Assembly (NCBI RefSeq): GCF_024807145.1
Contig: NZ_JANUCA010000003.1
Coordinates: forward strand, 1-64,000
Direction of reading: 5' to 3'
DNA: 64,000 nt
Source: Microbacterium sp. AK031
Lineage (GTDB): Bacteria > Actinomycetota > Actinomycetes > Actinomycetales > Microbacteriaceae
Of the stretch, positions 16,484-25,517 are shown piece by piece. The notes beneath the pieces are model-generated. The model was not told where the DNA came from and made no database searches. It saw only the letters and a list, made by a program, of their open reading frames with translations. How positions within the stretch are numbered: the stretch's first letter is position 1; each line of letters starts with the position of its first letter. A program made the translations under genes and the position numbers.

Positions 16484-17728
16484 TCAGGCGGCTTCGATCT
16501 CTTCCAGAATCCGCACTGCTCTGCCGGTGCCGTCCTCCCCCGAGATCTGCTCGCCGATCGCCGCAGCGTGCTCGGAGTACGCGGCGTTGCCGACCAGGTC
16601 GGTCAGCCGTTCCGTCAGCGAATCGGCGCGCATCTTCATCAGAGGCAGCGGTTCGGGACCGACGCCCAGTGCACGTACGCGCTCACCCCAGAACGGCTGA
16701 TCGCCGAGTACTGGGCAGATCAGCGTCGGACGGCCGGCCCGCAGTCCCGCCGCCGTCGTGCCGGACCCGCCGTGATGCATGACGGCGGACACGCGCGGGA
16801 ACAGCAGTTCGTGGGGCACCTCGTCGACGACTAGCAGGTCTTCGGCCTGTTCGGCTTCCAAGCCGCCCCATCCACGAGCGACGATCGCCCGAGCACCGGC
16901 AGCGCGCACGGCATCCAGTACAGTCCTGCCCCGATCGGCGGCATGCCTGCCGAAGCCCATGCTTCCGAAGCCGGCGTAGACGACGGGTTCGTCGCCGTCG
17001 AGGAAGGCCAGGACGTCATCAGGGAGCGCCTCCGCCGTTCCCCGCGCGCGGAACCAGTATCCGGTCAGATGAGCGGACTCCGGATAATCATGCGGGCGTG
17101 GAACGACCGCCGGACTGACCGGGTACAGCACGGGTACGGCGGCACCATCGCGATGCAGGAAGTCGCTGAAGCGGCTCTCGCGGGCGAGACCGAGCTGTCG
17201 CCTGCGGAAGCGGTTGATCATGCCGCCGTAGGCGATCGCCGTGAATCGGTTGAACTGGTATGTCGTCCGGTTCCAGCGCTCCGAATGGCGACCGGTCATG
17301 AACGGGATCGGGAACTCTCCGGTCGGCGTCAGGAACGGCAGCGGCAGGGACGCGGCGAACGGGATCGCGAGGCGCTCGGCGATGTGCAGGCCGCCGAGGG
17401 CCTTCGGATGCGACAAAATGATCGTCGGCTCGACTCGCTGGGCGGCATCCCACTGCTCCACGAGGGAGTCGCGCATCGCGGCGGTCATCTGCCGCGCCGC
17501 TCGTGCGACATCCATCGGACCGGCGGCTGTCGACATGCCGTCGCGGACGAGCTCGTGCATGCGGGTGGCGGCCGGCGCGAAGCCGATGCCGGACCGTGCG
17601 GCTTCGCTGCGGTACGCCTCCGGCGCGCACAGCACTGCCTCATGCCCTTCGCCCTGAAGGCGTTCGGCGAGTGCGAGGTAGGGCTCGACGTCGCCACGGG
17701 TGCCGAAAGTGATGATGAGAGCGCGCAT
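16484..17728 (-). CDS. GT1 family glycosyltransferase (macrolide/sterol glycosyltransferase type)
   Basis: A 414-residue GT-B enzyme transferring a sugar from an NDP-sugar to a small lipophilic acceptor. The N-terminus ITFGTRGDVEPYLALAERL and the C-terminal donor motif HHGGSGTTAAGLRAGRP are typical for GT1. The frame is open upstream, but the ATG at 17728 begins the conserved domain and lies five bases after the ABC permease stop. With an antibiotic-type ABC exporter and TetR repressor upstream, it could inactivate or decorate a drug. An ordinary lipid or natural-product glycosylation role is the alternative. Confidence 0.85.
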   Translation of the reverse strand: MRALIITFGTRGDVEPYLALAERLQGEGHEAVLCAPEAYRSEAARSGIGFAPAATRMHELVRDGMSTAAGPMDVARAARQMTAAMRDSLVEQWDAAQRVEPTIILSHPKALGGLHIAERLAIPFAASLPLPFLTPTGEFPIPFMTGRHSERWNRTTYQFNRFTAIAYGGMINRFRRRQLGLARESRFSDFLHRDGAAVPVLYPVSPAVVPRPHDYPESAHLTGYWFRARGTAEALPDDVLAFLDGDEPVVYAGFGSMGFGRHAADRGRTVLDAVRAAGARAIVARGWGGLEAEQAEDLLVVDEVPHELLFPRVSAVMHHGGSGTTAAGLRAGRPTLICPVLGDQPFWGERVRALGVGPEPLPLMKMRADSLTERLTDLVGNAAYSEHAAAIGEQISGEDGTGRAVRILEEIEAA

Positions 17729-17733
17729 GTCGA

Positions 17734-19392
17734 TCAGCTGCTGACCACGTCGCGTCGCCGGAAGCCCCAGAACGCGAGGGCGAACAGGACGCCGCACACG
17801 GCGGAGACGCCGAGCACACCGGACATGTCGGCGTCGGCGTCGAACGCCGTCGGCACCCAGTGGAACGGCGACAGGTCCTGCACCCACTCCGGAAGGTCGA
17901 ACAGCGGCCCGAAGAAGTCCGCGACGAAGATGAAGGCGAGCAGGGCCCAGCCGGCACTCGTCGCGCGCGGCAGCCACCCGTAGAGGGCAGCGGTCAGCGC
18001 GAGCAGGGTCAGCACGCCCGGCGCGTACGAGGCCCACACCACGACGAAATCGCCGAAGGTCGGATCCTCGATGCCGACGAGCGCCGCTCCGGCCCACATC
18101 CCGAACACCGAGACTGCCAGCAGAAGCAGGGTGCCGATTCCGGCGACGATCAGTTGCGCGGCGAGCCAGCGCCAGCGTCCGATCGGGTTGGACAGGGCGA
18201 GCTCCAGTCGGCCGGATGCCTCCTCGACTTTGGGTCGTTGCCCCATGACGATGGCGTACGCGCCGACCGTGACGGAGATGAACATCACCATCGCGCCCAG
18301 GAAGGATTCCGTGAACGCCGACGGTTCGGATCCGAACATCGCGGCGAGCACCGGATTCTCATCGACCAGATCGGCGACCATCTCGTTGAGCGTCGACATC
18401 ATCGTTCCGGCGCCGAACCACAGCAACGCCATCGCGAGCGCGGCCCACAGCGTCGCACCGCGCTGCTGCAGCCACGCGAGCGCGAACGGCGACCTGAGCA
18501 GCGTCGAGGCGCCTGAGGGTCCCGGCCGTCCGGCCATCAGACCGGCACCGAAATCGCGTCGACGAGCGAGCTGCGCCGCAACCACGAGCAGCAGGGCCGT
18601 CGCGGCCACCGGAAGCAGCAGCGGCCACCACCTCAGATCGACGAACGAGCGCATCTGCTGCGCCCACGCGATGGGCGAGAACCATGACAGCACCGAGCCC
18701 CCTGTTTCCTGAAGGTCTCCCGCTGCGCGGACCACGAAGGCGACGGCGAACACCGCGAGCGCGGTACCCCTCGCCCCGCGGGAATGCGCGGTGACCTGCG
18801 ATGTCACGAGCGCGACCGTACCGAAGACGAGGGCGGCCAGGACGCTGCCGAGCATCATGGCGAATGCATCCGCCACCGGCACGTCTTCGCCGACCAGGAC
18901 CAACCCTCCGGTGCCCAGCACCGCGATCACGAGCAGGTGGCCGGTGAGTGTCAGCATGGCGGCGACCGCCGTGGTGTTCCGGCCGACGGTGCTCGCGCGG
19001 ACGAGCTCTGCCGTACCGTTCTCCTCTCCGGCGCGCGTGTGGCGTACGACGTGGAGGATGCTCATGATCGCCATCGACAGCACCAGCCAGGTGATGCCCT
19101 CGTTCGCCATGGCCACGGAGGGCGTGTAGTCGTCCAGGCCGTAACCGGGACCGCCCATCACAATGCCGCTGGGGGTGGACATCACCGTACCGCGGGCGGC
19201 CAGCGCCGCTTCGTCGAACACGGTGGTGAGTGCGAATGTGAAGTACACGACGAACAGCGTCATCGACGCCGCCCACACGGTCATCCGCACCCGGTCGCGA
19301 CGCACGATGTGCCGGCACACCTGCCACAGGCCCGCGAGAGGCGGGTCGGTCTGGACCCGAGCGGATCGCCGGGTCTCGAGCGCGGTGCTCAT
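17734..19392 (-). CDS. ABC-2 type exporter permease (polyketide antibiotic exporter type)
   Basis: A 552-residue membrane protein with about twelve hydrophobic segments in two halves, the layout of actinobacterial exporters annotated as polyketide antibiotic exporters. A Met-Ser-Thr polar N-terminus precedes the first helix ([21 protein letters not shown]). Its start overlaps the end of the ATPase gene (ATGA), so the two form one transporter. The downstream glycosyltransferase is five bases away. Confidence 0.85.
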   Translation of the reverse strand: MSTALETRRSARVQTDPPLAGLWQVCRHIVRRDRVRMTVWAASMTLFVVYFTFALTTVFDEAALAARGTVMSTPSGIVMGGPGYGLDDYTPSVAMANEGITWLVLSMAIMSILHVVRHTRAGEENGTAELVRASTVGRNTTAVAAMLTLTGHLLVIAVLGTGGLVLVGEDVPVADAFAMMLGSVLAALVFGTVALVTSQVTAHSRGARGTALAVFAVAFVVRAAGDLQETGGSVLSWFSPIAWAQQMRSFVDLRWWPLLLPVAATALLLVVAAQLARRRDFGAGLMAGRPGPSGASTLLRSPFALAWLQQRGATLWAALAMALLWFGAGTMMSTLNEMVADLVDENPVLAAMFGSEPSAFTESFLGAMVMFISVTVGAYAIVMGQRPKVEEASGRLELALSNPIGRWRWLAAQLIVAGIGTLLLLAVSVFGMWAGAALVGIEDPTFGDFVVVWASYAPGVLTLLALTAALYGWLPRATSAGWALLAFIFVADFFGPLFDLPEWVQDLSPFHWVPTAFDADADMSGVLGVSAVCGVLFALAFWGFRRRDVVSS

Positions 19393-20312
19393 CGCGACGT
19401 CTCGGTCTCGAGTGCGGCGATCTCGTCGCCGTAGTGCCGCATGAACAGTTCCTCGAGTGAGGGCGGTGTGGAGATCAGCGACCTGATCCCGAGCCGCGCG
19501 AGTGCCGTGAGCACTTCACCGGCCATGGCGTCGTCGATGTCGAAGCTCAGGCGCGTGCCGTCCTCGACTTCCTCGGCTTTCAGATCGTGCACGCCGTCGA
19601 GCATGGCGAGGGAGCCGTCATAGCTCGGGACCACGGCGATGACGCGCGATCGCGTGAGGCGGCGGAGGCTGCTCAATGTGCCGGACTCCACAGCGTGACC
19701 GGCGCGGATGATCGTGACCGTGTCGCAGACCTTCTCCACCTCGCTGAGGATGTGACTGCTCAGCAGGATCGAGGTTCCGCGGGCCTTCAGTTCTCGAACG
19801 TGCTCCGTGAAGACGGCCTCCATGAGCGGGTCCAGCCCGCTGGTCGGCTCGTCCAGGATGAACAGCTCGGCGTCGCTCGCGAACGCGGCGACGAGCGCCA
19901 CCTTCTGCCGGTTGCCTTTGGAATAGGTGCGCGCCTTCTTGGTGGGGTCGAGCTCGAAGCGCTCGAGCAGCTCCCGCTTGCGCCGTTCGTCCGTTCGGCC
20001 GCGCAGGCGCGACAGGTAGTCGATCGCCTCGCCGCCGGTGAGGTTCGGCCACAGTGCGACGTCGCCGGGGACGTATGCCAGCCGCCGGTGGAGTGAGACC
20101 GGTGCCGTCCACGGGTCTCCGCCGAACAGGCGGGCTCTTCCCGCGTCCGCGCGCAGCAGCCCGAGCAGTACGCGGATCGTCGTCGACTTTCCCGCGCCGT
20201 TGGGGCCGAGGAAGCCTCGGACCTCTCCGGGCGCGACCGTAAGGTCGAGGTCATCGAGCGCCTTGACCGATCCGAACGACTTGTCGAGCCCCTGAATATC
20301 GATGGTGTTCAT
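19389..20312 (-). CDS. ABC exporter ATP-binding protein (drug-resistance type)
   Basis: A 307-residue ATPase of the DrrA class. Walker A is GPNGAGKS at about 36-43, a signature-like [15 protein letters not shown] replaces the classical LSGGQ, and Walker [15 protein letters not shown] follows. The C-terminal extension of about 90 residues is usual for DrrA-type proteins. It is the first gene of the ATPase-permease-glycosyltransferase set; a TetR gene lies 149 bases upstream on the same strand. Confidence 0.9.
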   Translation of the reverse strand: MNTIDIQGLDKSFGSVKALDDLDLTVAPGEVRGFLGPNGAGKSTTIRVLLGLLRADAGRARLFGGDPWTAPVSLHRRLAYVPGDVALWPNLTGGEAIDYLSRLRGRTDERRKRELLERFELDPTKKARTYSKGNRQKVALVAAFASDAELFILDEPTSGLDPLMEAVFTEHVRELKARGTSILLSSHILSEVEKVCDTVTIIRAGHAVESGTLSSLRRLTRSRVIAVVPSYDGSLAMLDGVHDLKAEEVEDGTRLSFDIDDAMAGEVLTALARLGIRSLISTPPSLEELFMRHYGDEIAALETETSR

Positions 20313-20461
20313 GAAAAGAGTCCTCTGTGCATACGTGCATGGACGATGATGTGCTCGCTGTGGTCCTCAAAAGGACGCGCCCGCCCGGTCCGGTCCGTCC
20401 GCGAGGATGACGCGTGCGAATGTTCAGCTCCTGTCGACGGAGCGGATGCGAGGACCGGCGG

Positions 20462-21163
20462 TCAGCGTGGAGGATCCGGGTCCTGATTCGGATTGTTCTC
20501 GCCCTTGTCCGAGCGAGGCCCGACCCGAGCCGACAGTGCTTCCTTCGCGGCGACCAGAAGGCGATCGTCCGTGTAGAGGCCATGCGTGTACAACTCGAGC
20601 ACCGGAATGGTGGACCGTTCCAGCAGAGAGGTCGTGAGGCCGCTCTCGCCGAATGTGCGCGCGAGATGGTGCCGAAGGACGATGGGCCCGAGTCCGTACA
20701 GCGTGAGGTACGCCGTCGTCACATCCAGGTCGGCCTGCTCGCGCATCACCCCGGCCGCGATCTGACTCTCGAGCGTCTGCCGAGTGCCGGCCAGGAACGC
20801 GTCGAAGAGTCGACCGGATGCCGGTGAATCGTCGATGAGCATGCGGGCGAGATAATCCAGCGCGGGGGCGCGGTGGTCCGGCGCGTCCAGGGCCTCCCGC
20901 ATCAGTCGTGCCGCGTCTGGACCCATGAAGTCGTCGCGCTCCGAGACGAAAGTCGCCACCACGTGTGTGTCGCAGGCTTCCCGGAGTCCCTCTTTGCTGC
21001 CGAAGTGATGCAGGATGAGCGCGGCGCTCACGGACGCGTCCTGTGCGATCGCGCGCAGGCTCGCGCCCGCGAATCCGTGCTGTCCGAAGCGCACGACAGC
21101 CGCATCCCGGATCCGTGCCCGGGTGGTGAGATCTTCGGTGACTGAACGCACATTCAGTATCAT
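20462..21163 (-). CDS. TetR family transcriptional regulator of the exporter block
   Basis: A TetR repressor of about 233 residues. The DNA-binding domain reads ARIRDAAVVRFGQHGFAGASLRAIAQDASVSAALILHHFGSK. The C-terminal domain is about 150 residues with a charged, Asn/Asp/Pro-rich tail. The frame is open far upstream, but ATG 21163 (or GTG 21151) is the natural start, because palindromic operators lie directly there. It is upstream of the ABC exporter and glycosyltransferase genes in the same direction and probably represses itself and them until a drug-like ligand binds. Confidence 0.87.
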   Translation of the reverse strand: MILNVRSVTEDLTTRARIRDAAVVRFGQHGFAGASLRAIAQDASVSAALILHHFGSKEGLREACDTHVVATFVSERDDFMGPDAARLMREALDAPDHRAPALDYLARMLIDDSPASGRLFDAFLAGTRQTLESQIAAGVMREQADLDVTTAYLTLYGLGPIVLRHHLARTFGESGLTTSLLERSTIPVLELYTHGLYTDDRLLVAAKEALSARVGPRSDKGENNPNQDPDPPR

Positions 21164-21178
21164 AAACACTCGTTCAGT
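21141..21178. promoter_or_regulatory. TetR-type operators at the regulator start
   Basis: ACTGAACG (21141-21148) is the exact inverse of CGTTCAGT (21171-21178). A second dyad, ACTGAA-N6-TTCAGT (21141-21158), shares the left arm. The sites overlap the start codon region of the TetR gene, as expected for autorepression. Confidence 0.65.
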
Positions 21179-21202
21179 CCCTCGCAATGGCTTCGGGTAA
21201 GC

Positions 21203-21653
21203 GCTCTGCGCCTTTTCACTGAGTGCGGTTTCGATTGGGTGACCGTCGAAGAGATCGCACGGGATGCCGGAGTCTCGCACATGACCTTCTTCCGGCACTT
21301 CTCGACGAAGGAAGATGTTCTGGATGAAGCGTGTGCGGCGCGGGCTGCTGACGGCGTGGGAGTCCGTGCCGCCCGGGACGAGCGATGAGACCAGGGCGAG
21401 GATCGTGATCATGGCCGGGCATCCTGCTCTGCGCGCGCGTGCGTGGCAGAACACCCAGCGGACGGAGGCGCTCATCGTCGACGCTCCGATCTCGCAGGGT
21501 ACGTCGAGGCAGGAGAGTGTGGTCGCGGCGGGCGCGTGCCTCGGCGCCGTGATGTCGGCGCTCCTCGAATGGGACGCCTCAGCCGGCGACGACGCACTGG
21601 GGCAGCGCATCGTCGCCGCGCTCGAGATGATCCGCCCGGAGATGCACGGATGA
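21203..21653 (+). pseudogene. Decayed TetR family regulator (internal deletion and frameshift)
   Basis: In one frame, from about 21203, the sequence encodes a TetR recognition domain (LRLFTECGFDWVTVEEIAR, then AGVSHMTFFRHFSTKEDVLD). After about 21325 the homology continues in another frame with a typical C-terminal domain (LLTAWESVPPGTSDETRAR up to the TGA at 21651-21653). The linker helices usually found between these two parts are missing, so an internal deletion of roughly 30-40 codons with a frame change is likely. The extreme N-terminus and start codon are also gone. It abuts the operator region of the exporter TetR gene, which suggests that a rearrangement joined the two. Confidence 0.75.
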
Positions 21654-21844
21654 CCACCACCGAATTCACCGACAAGACCTTCGGAGCCCTGTTGGTCACG
21701 CCCACGCCGGGGCTGTGGTCCGGGCTCGGTGGACCACAGCTCGCGGACGAGGTGACGGTGCCGCGGCTGCTCGTCGCGCTTCCGGTCGGCGTCGCCGCCG
21801 CTGCCGGCACCTGGCGGTGGTGGCGGAAGGCGAAGGTGCAGTGA
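21650..21844 (+). CDS. Small hypothetical membrane protein (64 residues), possibly a remnant
   Basis: The ATG overlaps the stop of the decayed TetR frame (ATGA), the arrangement of a normal downstream partner gene. The product has a polar first half and one hydrophobic segment (LLVALPVGVAAAAG) followed by a positive tail (WRWWRKAKVQ), so a single-pass protein with cytoplasmic C-terminus is plausible. I do not recognise a family. Because its upstream partner is a pseudogene, it may itself be the remains of a longer gene. It ends eight bases before the nhaA stop. Confidence 0.4.
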   Translation: MTTTEFTDKTFGALLVTPTPGLWSGLGGPQLADEVTVPRLLVALPVGVAAAAGTWRWWRKAKVQ

Positions 21845-21851
21845 TCCGCTC

Positions 21852-23171
21852 TCACGCCTCGGAGTCGGCCGACCTCTCCGCATCCGCGAACTTGCGATAG
21901 CGCCGGTTGCGCAGCCCGAGCAGAACTGCGGCGAGTACTGCCGCCAGGACGGATGCCGTCAGGATCGCCACCTTGCTGTGGTCGTAGTGCGGGCTGTCGG
22001 CGGCGAAGCTCAGCTCGGCGACGAGGAGCGAGACGGTGAATCCGATGCCGGCGAGAATGCCGACGCCGGTGATGTCGATCCAGCGCAAGGACGGATCCAG
22101 GTTGATGCGGCGGATCCGGGTGATGAGCCAGGTCGCGACCGTTATGCCGAGCGGCTTGCCGACCACGAGACCGAGGACGATCCCGATCAGCACCGGATCC
22201 GTGAGTGCGGACACGAATCCGTCCGTGCCGCCGATCGCGACCCCGGCGGAGAAGAATGCGAACACCGGAACGGCGAACCCCGCGGACAGCGGGCGGAATC
22301 GGTGCTCGAAGAGCTCTGCCAGCCCGGGTCCGGCATCGTCGGATCGATCCGCCTTCTTGTGCAGCACCGGGATCGTGAATCCGAGCAGCACGCCGGCGAT
22401 CGTAGCGTGGATCCCCGAGGCGTGCATCAGCCCCCAGGCGGCGAACCCGATCGGCAGCAGGATCAGCCATGCGGCCCCCGGGCGTACATGGAAGAACTGT
22501 CGGAAGCGCTGCGCTATCGCGCCGTACACGGCGATCGCCACCAGCGCGAACAGCAGCGGCACGAGCTCGATGGACTCGGTGTAGAAGATAGCGATGATCC
22601 CGATCGCGATGAGGTCGTCCACGACGGCGAGCGTCAGCAGGAAGATCCGCAGAGCGCTGGGCAGATGCGACCCGATGAGCGCGAGAACGGCGACAGCGAA
22701 CGCGATGTCGGTCGCTGTCGGAATCGCCCAGCCACGGGCTTCACTGGTGGTCGTGCCCACCACGGCCACGTACACGAGCGCGGGGACCACGACGCCTCCC
22801 ACGGCGGCGACGATCGGCACGATGGCAGTACTGGGCTTTCGGAGGTCGCCGGCGACGAACTCGCGTTTGAGTTCGAGTCCGACGAGAAAGAAGAAGATCG
22901 CCAGCAGGCCGTCCGCCGCCCATGCGCCCAGCGAGAGCTTCAGGTGCCACGGCTCGTAGCCGATCTCGAAGTCGCGGATCGCGAAATAGGAATCGGCCCA
23001 GGGCGAGTTGGCCCAGATCAGCGCGACGGCTGCGAAGACGACCAGCAGGATGCCGCCGACCGTCTCCTTGCGCAGGATCTCGGTGACGCGGATCGATTCC
23101 TCTCGGGATGCCGAGGGGAAGATGCTGCGAACACGGGGGAAGCGCGGAGAAGTGGGTGACATGGAGGCCAT
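21852..23171 (-). CDS. nhaA: Na+/H+ antiporter NhaA
   Basis: A 439-residue inner-membrane antiporter that exports sodium in exchange for protons. Family features include the [13 protein letters not shown] segment, ATDIAFA, and the ion-binding pair in [11 protein letters not shown], equivalent to Asp163/Asp164 of E. coli NhaA. About 25 residues of polar N-terminus precede the conserved part; the start could also be the Met three codons later. It lies beside KtrAB potassium uptake genes, forming a cation-homeostasis group. Confidence 0.93.
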   Translation of the reverse strand: MASMSPTSPRFPRVRSIFPSASREESIRVTEILRKETVGGILLVVFAAVALIWANSPWADSYFAIRDFEIGYEPWHLKLSLGAWAADGLLAIFFFLVGLELKREFVAGDLRKPSTAIVPIVAAVGGVVVPALVYVAVVGTTTSEARGWAIPTATDIAFAVAVLALIGSHLPSALRIFLLTLAVVDDLIAIGIIAIFYTESIELVPLLFALVAIAVYGAIAQRFRQFFHVRPGAAWLILLPIGFAAWGLMHASGIHATIAGVLLGFTIPVLHKKADRSDDAGPGLAELFEHRFRPLSAGFAVPVFAFFSAGVAIGGTDGFVSALTDPVLIGIVLGLVVGKPLGITVATWLITRIRRINLDPSLRWIDITGVGILAGIGFTVSLLVAELSFAADSPHYDHSKVAILTASVLAAVLAAVLLGLRNRRYRKFADAERSADSEA

Positions 23172-23223
23172 TCTGGTCGACTGATAGGGACGTCGACCAG
23201 GCTTCCCGACACTCCGAAACCCC

Positions 23224-23273
23224 AGTCTAGTCGGTCTGGCAGTCTAGTCGGTCTGGCAGTCTAGTCGGTCTGG
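23224..23273. repeat. Three tandem 17-bp units between nhaA and ktrA
   Basis: The unit AGTCTAGTCGGTCTGGC occurs at 23224-23240 and 23241-23257; a third copy (23258-23273) is 16 bases and then diverges. It lies upstream of nhaA and downstream of ktrA, both on the minus strand. Confidence 0.85.
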
Positions 23274-23289
23274 TCGGCTTCGTTGTCGC

Positions 23290-23985
23290 TCAGCGAAGCT
23301 GCGCGAACCGCTCCACGTCGGTCGTCGGGCCGACCACGAGGACGAGGTCGCCTTCATGCAGGACGGTGTCCGCCTCAGCGTTCTCCCAAGATCTCTTCGC
23401 TCCGCGATAGGCAGCGATCGTCACGCCGTGCGTATGACGAACCGCACCTTCGGCGAGCGTGATGCCGTGGAGCAGCTGAGGTGCGAACGACTTGACGATC
23501 GCATAGCCTTCGTCGATCTCCAGATAGTCTGCGGCCGCGCCGCGGACCAGGTGCGCGACCCGGCGCCCCATGTCCTTCTCCGGATAGATGACCTTGTGCA
23601 CGCCGAGCTGCTCGAGAACTGCACCGTGCCGTTCGTCGACCGCCTTCGCCCAGATGACGGGCACGTCGAGCTGAAGCAGGAGTGATGCCGTGAGGATCGA
23701 GGCGGTGATGTCGCTGCCGATGGCGAGAACGACCCGATCGAACTCGCCGATCGCGAGCTGCTGCAGCACTTCCAGTCGCGTCGAGTCGGCGCGGACCACC
23801 TGTGTGAGCACGCCGTTGAGCGATTGCACGACGTCCTCGTCCGCGTCGATGCCGAGCACCTCCGTCCCCGAGCCCATCAATTCGACGGCGAGGGACGTTC
23901 CGAATCGGCCGAGCCCGATCACGGCCACCGAGTCGGCTTCTGCGATCCTTCGGGCGTCCTGCCCGAAGGAGAGGAATCTGGTCAT
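23290..23985 (-). CDS. ktrA: Potassium uptake regulatory subunit (TrkA/KtrA, RCK domain)
   Basis: A 231-residue cytosolic gating subunit. The N-terminal Rossmann fold has VIGLGRFGTSLA at about 22-33 with an acidic end (GIDADED) for nucleotide binding; the C-terminal TrkA-C domain starts near residue 150. One RCK copy makes it KtrA-like rather than the doubled TrkA of enterobacteria. GAAAGGACC precedes the ATG. It follows ktrB in the same direction with 37 bases between, so both are one transport system. Confidence 0.9.
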   Translation of the reverse strand: MTRFLSFGQDARRIAEADSVAVIGLGRFGTSLAVELMGSGTEVLGIDADEDVVQSLNGVLTQVVRADSTRLEVLQQLAIGEFDRVVLAIGSDITASILTASLLLQLDVPVIWAKAVDERHGAVLEQLGVHKVIYPEKDMGRRVAHLVRGAAADYLEIDEGYAIVKSFAPQLLHGITLAEGAVRHTHGVTIAAYRGAKRSWENAEADTVLHEGDLVLVVGPTTDVERFAQLR

Positions 23986-24022
23986 ATGCGGTCCTTTCGA
24001 TGACGCGTGTGTCGGAGAAGGG

Positions 24023-25390
24023 TCATCCGATCGCCGGACGTTCCTTGGGGAGTTCGTACGCGGTCGCCCGCTCCCGCAGAGCCAGCGCCGAACCGAGTGT
24101 CAACGGCCCCAGCCGGCCCAGGAACATGAGCAGCACCAGGATGAGCTGGCCCGCCTCTGGAAGATCGGCCGTGATACCGGTCGACATCCCCACGGTCCCG
24201 AACGCAGACACGACTTCGAACAGCACCCGGTCGAGGTCGAGATCGGTTATCGCGAGTATGGCGATCACCGCCGCCATGACGGCGCCCAGCGCGACGAGCA
24301 CGACCGTGATCGCCTCGCGGTGAACGGCGCGGGAGAGACGTTTGCCGAACACGTTCACGGCGGTGCCGCCGCGCAGTTCGGTGAACATGATGAAGAACAG
24401 CACAGCGAAAGTGGTCACTTTGATCCCGCCCGCGGTCCCGGCAGGTCCGCCGCCGATGAACATCAGAACGTCGGTGCCGAGCCACGTCTCGTCGTGCAGC
24501 CCGGACGTGTCGACGGAGTTGAATCCGGCCGTGCGCGACTGCACTGCGTGGAAGAATCCGGCCAGAATACGGGAGCCGGGGTCGAGAGCACCGAGCGTCG
24601 CCGGGTTGTTCCACTCGATCACCAGGACGTACGCCGTTCCGACCACGAGCAGCGTGCCCGTCGCCCACAGCACGATGCGGGTGTTCATCGTCCAGTGCAG
24701 CGGTCGGCGCAGCTCCTTGCGCAGTTGGCGCAGCACCGGGAAACCGAGGCCACCGAGGATGATCGCCGCACAGATCGGAAGGCAGATCCATGGATCGGAG
24801 ACGAATCCCATCAGACTGTCGCTGTAGAGCGCGAATCCGGCATTGTTGAATGACGAGACCGCGTGGAAGACGGCGTGCCACGCGGCGCGGGCGGGTTCGT
24901 AGCCGTATCCCGTCGTGAATCTCACGAAGAGGAGCACAGCGACGGCGACCTCGATCGACAGGGTCGTCACCAGGATGCCGGTCGCTATGCGTTTCATGTC
25001 TCCGCTGCCGGTCGTCTTGGTCTCCGTGCCCGTGATGACCCGCGAGCGCACGGACAGCTTGCGCGCGAGTGCGAGTCCGATCAGCGAGGCGAACAGCATG
25101 ATCCCGAGACCTCCGAGTTGTATCAGCAGCAGGATCACGAGCTTGCCGAACGGACTCCAATAGACCGGCGTGTCCACCACGATGAGTCCCGTGACGCACA
25201 CCGCGGACGTCGAGGTGAACAAAGCGTCGATCAGACCGGTCCACCTGCCTGCCGCTGAGGAGATCGGCAGCATCAGCAGGATGGTCCCGATCATGATCGC
25301 CGACCCGAAACCGATCGCTATCGCCTGTGCCGGAGCAAGATGTCGCTGTTTCGGGCGACGCGCACGCGCGAAGAAGTCGGTTCGAACCAC
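24023..25390 (-). CDS. ktrB: Potassium uptake channel subunit (TrkH/KtrB)
   Basis: A 455-residue membrane protein of the KtrB type built from four M1-P-M2 repeats. The four selectivity-filter glycines can be placed in SAVCVTGL, SSFNNAGF, SRTAGFNSV and FGTVGMSTG. The start is a GTG at 25390 without a clear ribosome site, so it is uncertain. It diverges from the AGCS symporter gene and is followed by ktrA. Confidence 0.9.
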   Translation of the reverse strand: MVRTDFFARARRPKQRHLAPAQAIAIGFGSAIMIGTILLMLPISSAAGRWTGLIDALFTSTSAVCVTGLIVVDTPVYWSPFGKLVILLLIQLGGLGIMLFASLIGLALARKLSVRSRVITGTETKTTGSGDMKRIATGILVTTLSIEVAVAVLLFVRFTTGYGYEPARAAWHAVFHAVSSFNNAGFALYSDSLMGFVSDPWICLPICAAIILGGLGFPVLRQLRKELRRPLHWTMNTRIVLWATGTLLVVGTAYVLVIEWNNPATLGALDPGSRILAGFFHAVQSRTAGFNSVDTSGLHDETWLGTDVLMFIGGGPAGTAGGIKVTTFAVLFFIMFTELRGGTAVNVFGKRLSRAVHREAITVVLVALGAVMAAVIAILAITDLDLDRVLFEVVSAFGTVGMSTGITADLPEAGQLILVLLMFLGRLGPLTLGSALALRERATAYELPKERPAIG

Positions 25391-25517
25391 AACAGGGAAC
25401 GCTACGCGAGCGCCGACGTGCTCGACAGGATCCTAACGGGATCCATACGCCTCCCTCACGGGGAAGATGGGCTCGAGGTTCATGGCCAAGAAACACCATC
25501 CACGACATACTGTCTGA

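Noticed and set aside
23224..23273. Possible CRISPR array
   Set aside because: Only three 17-bp units directly adjacent, with no spacers and no cas genes.
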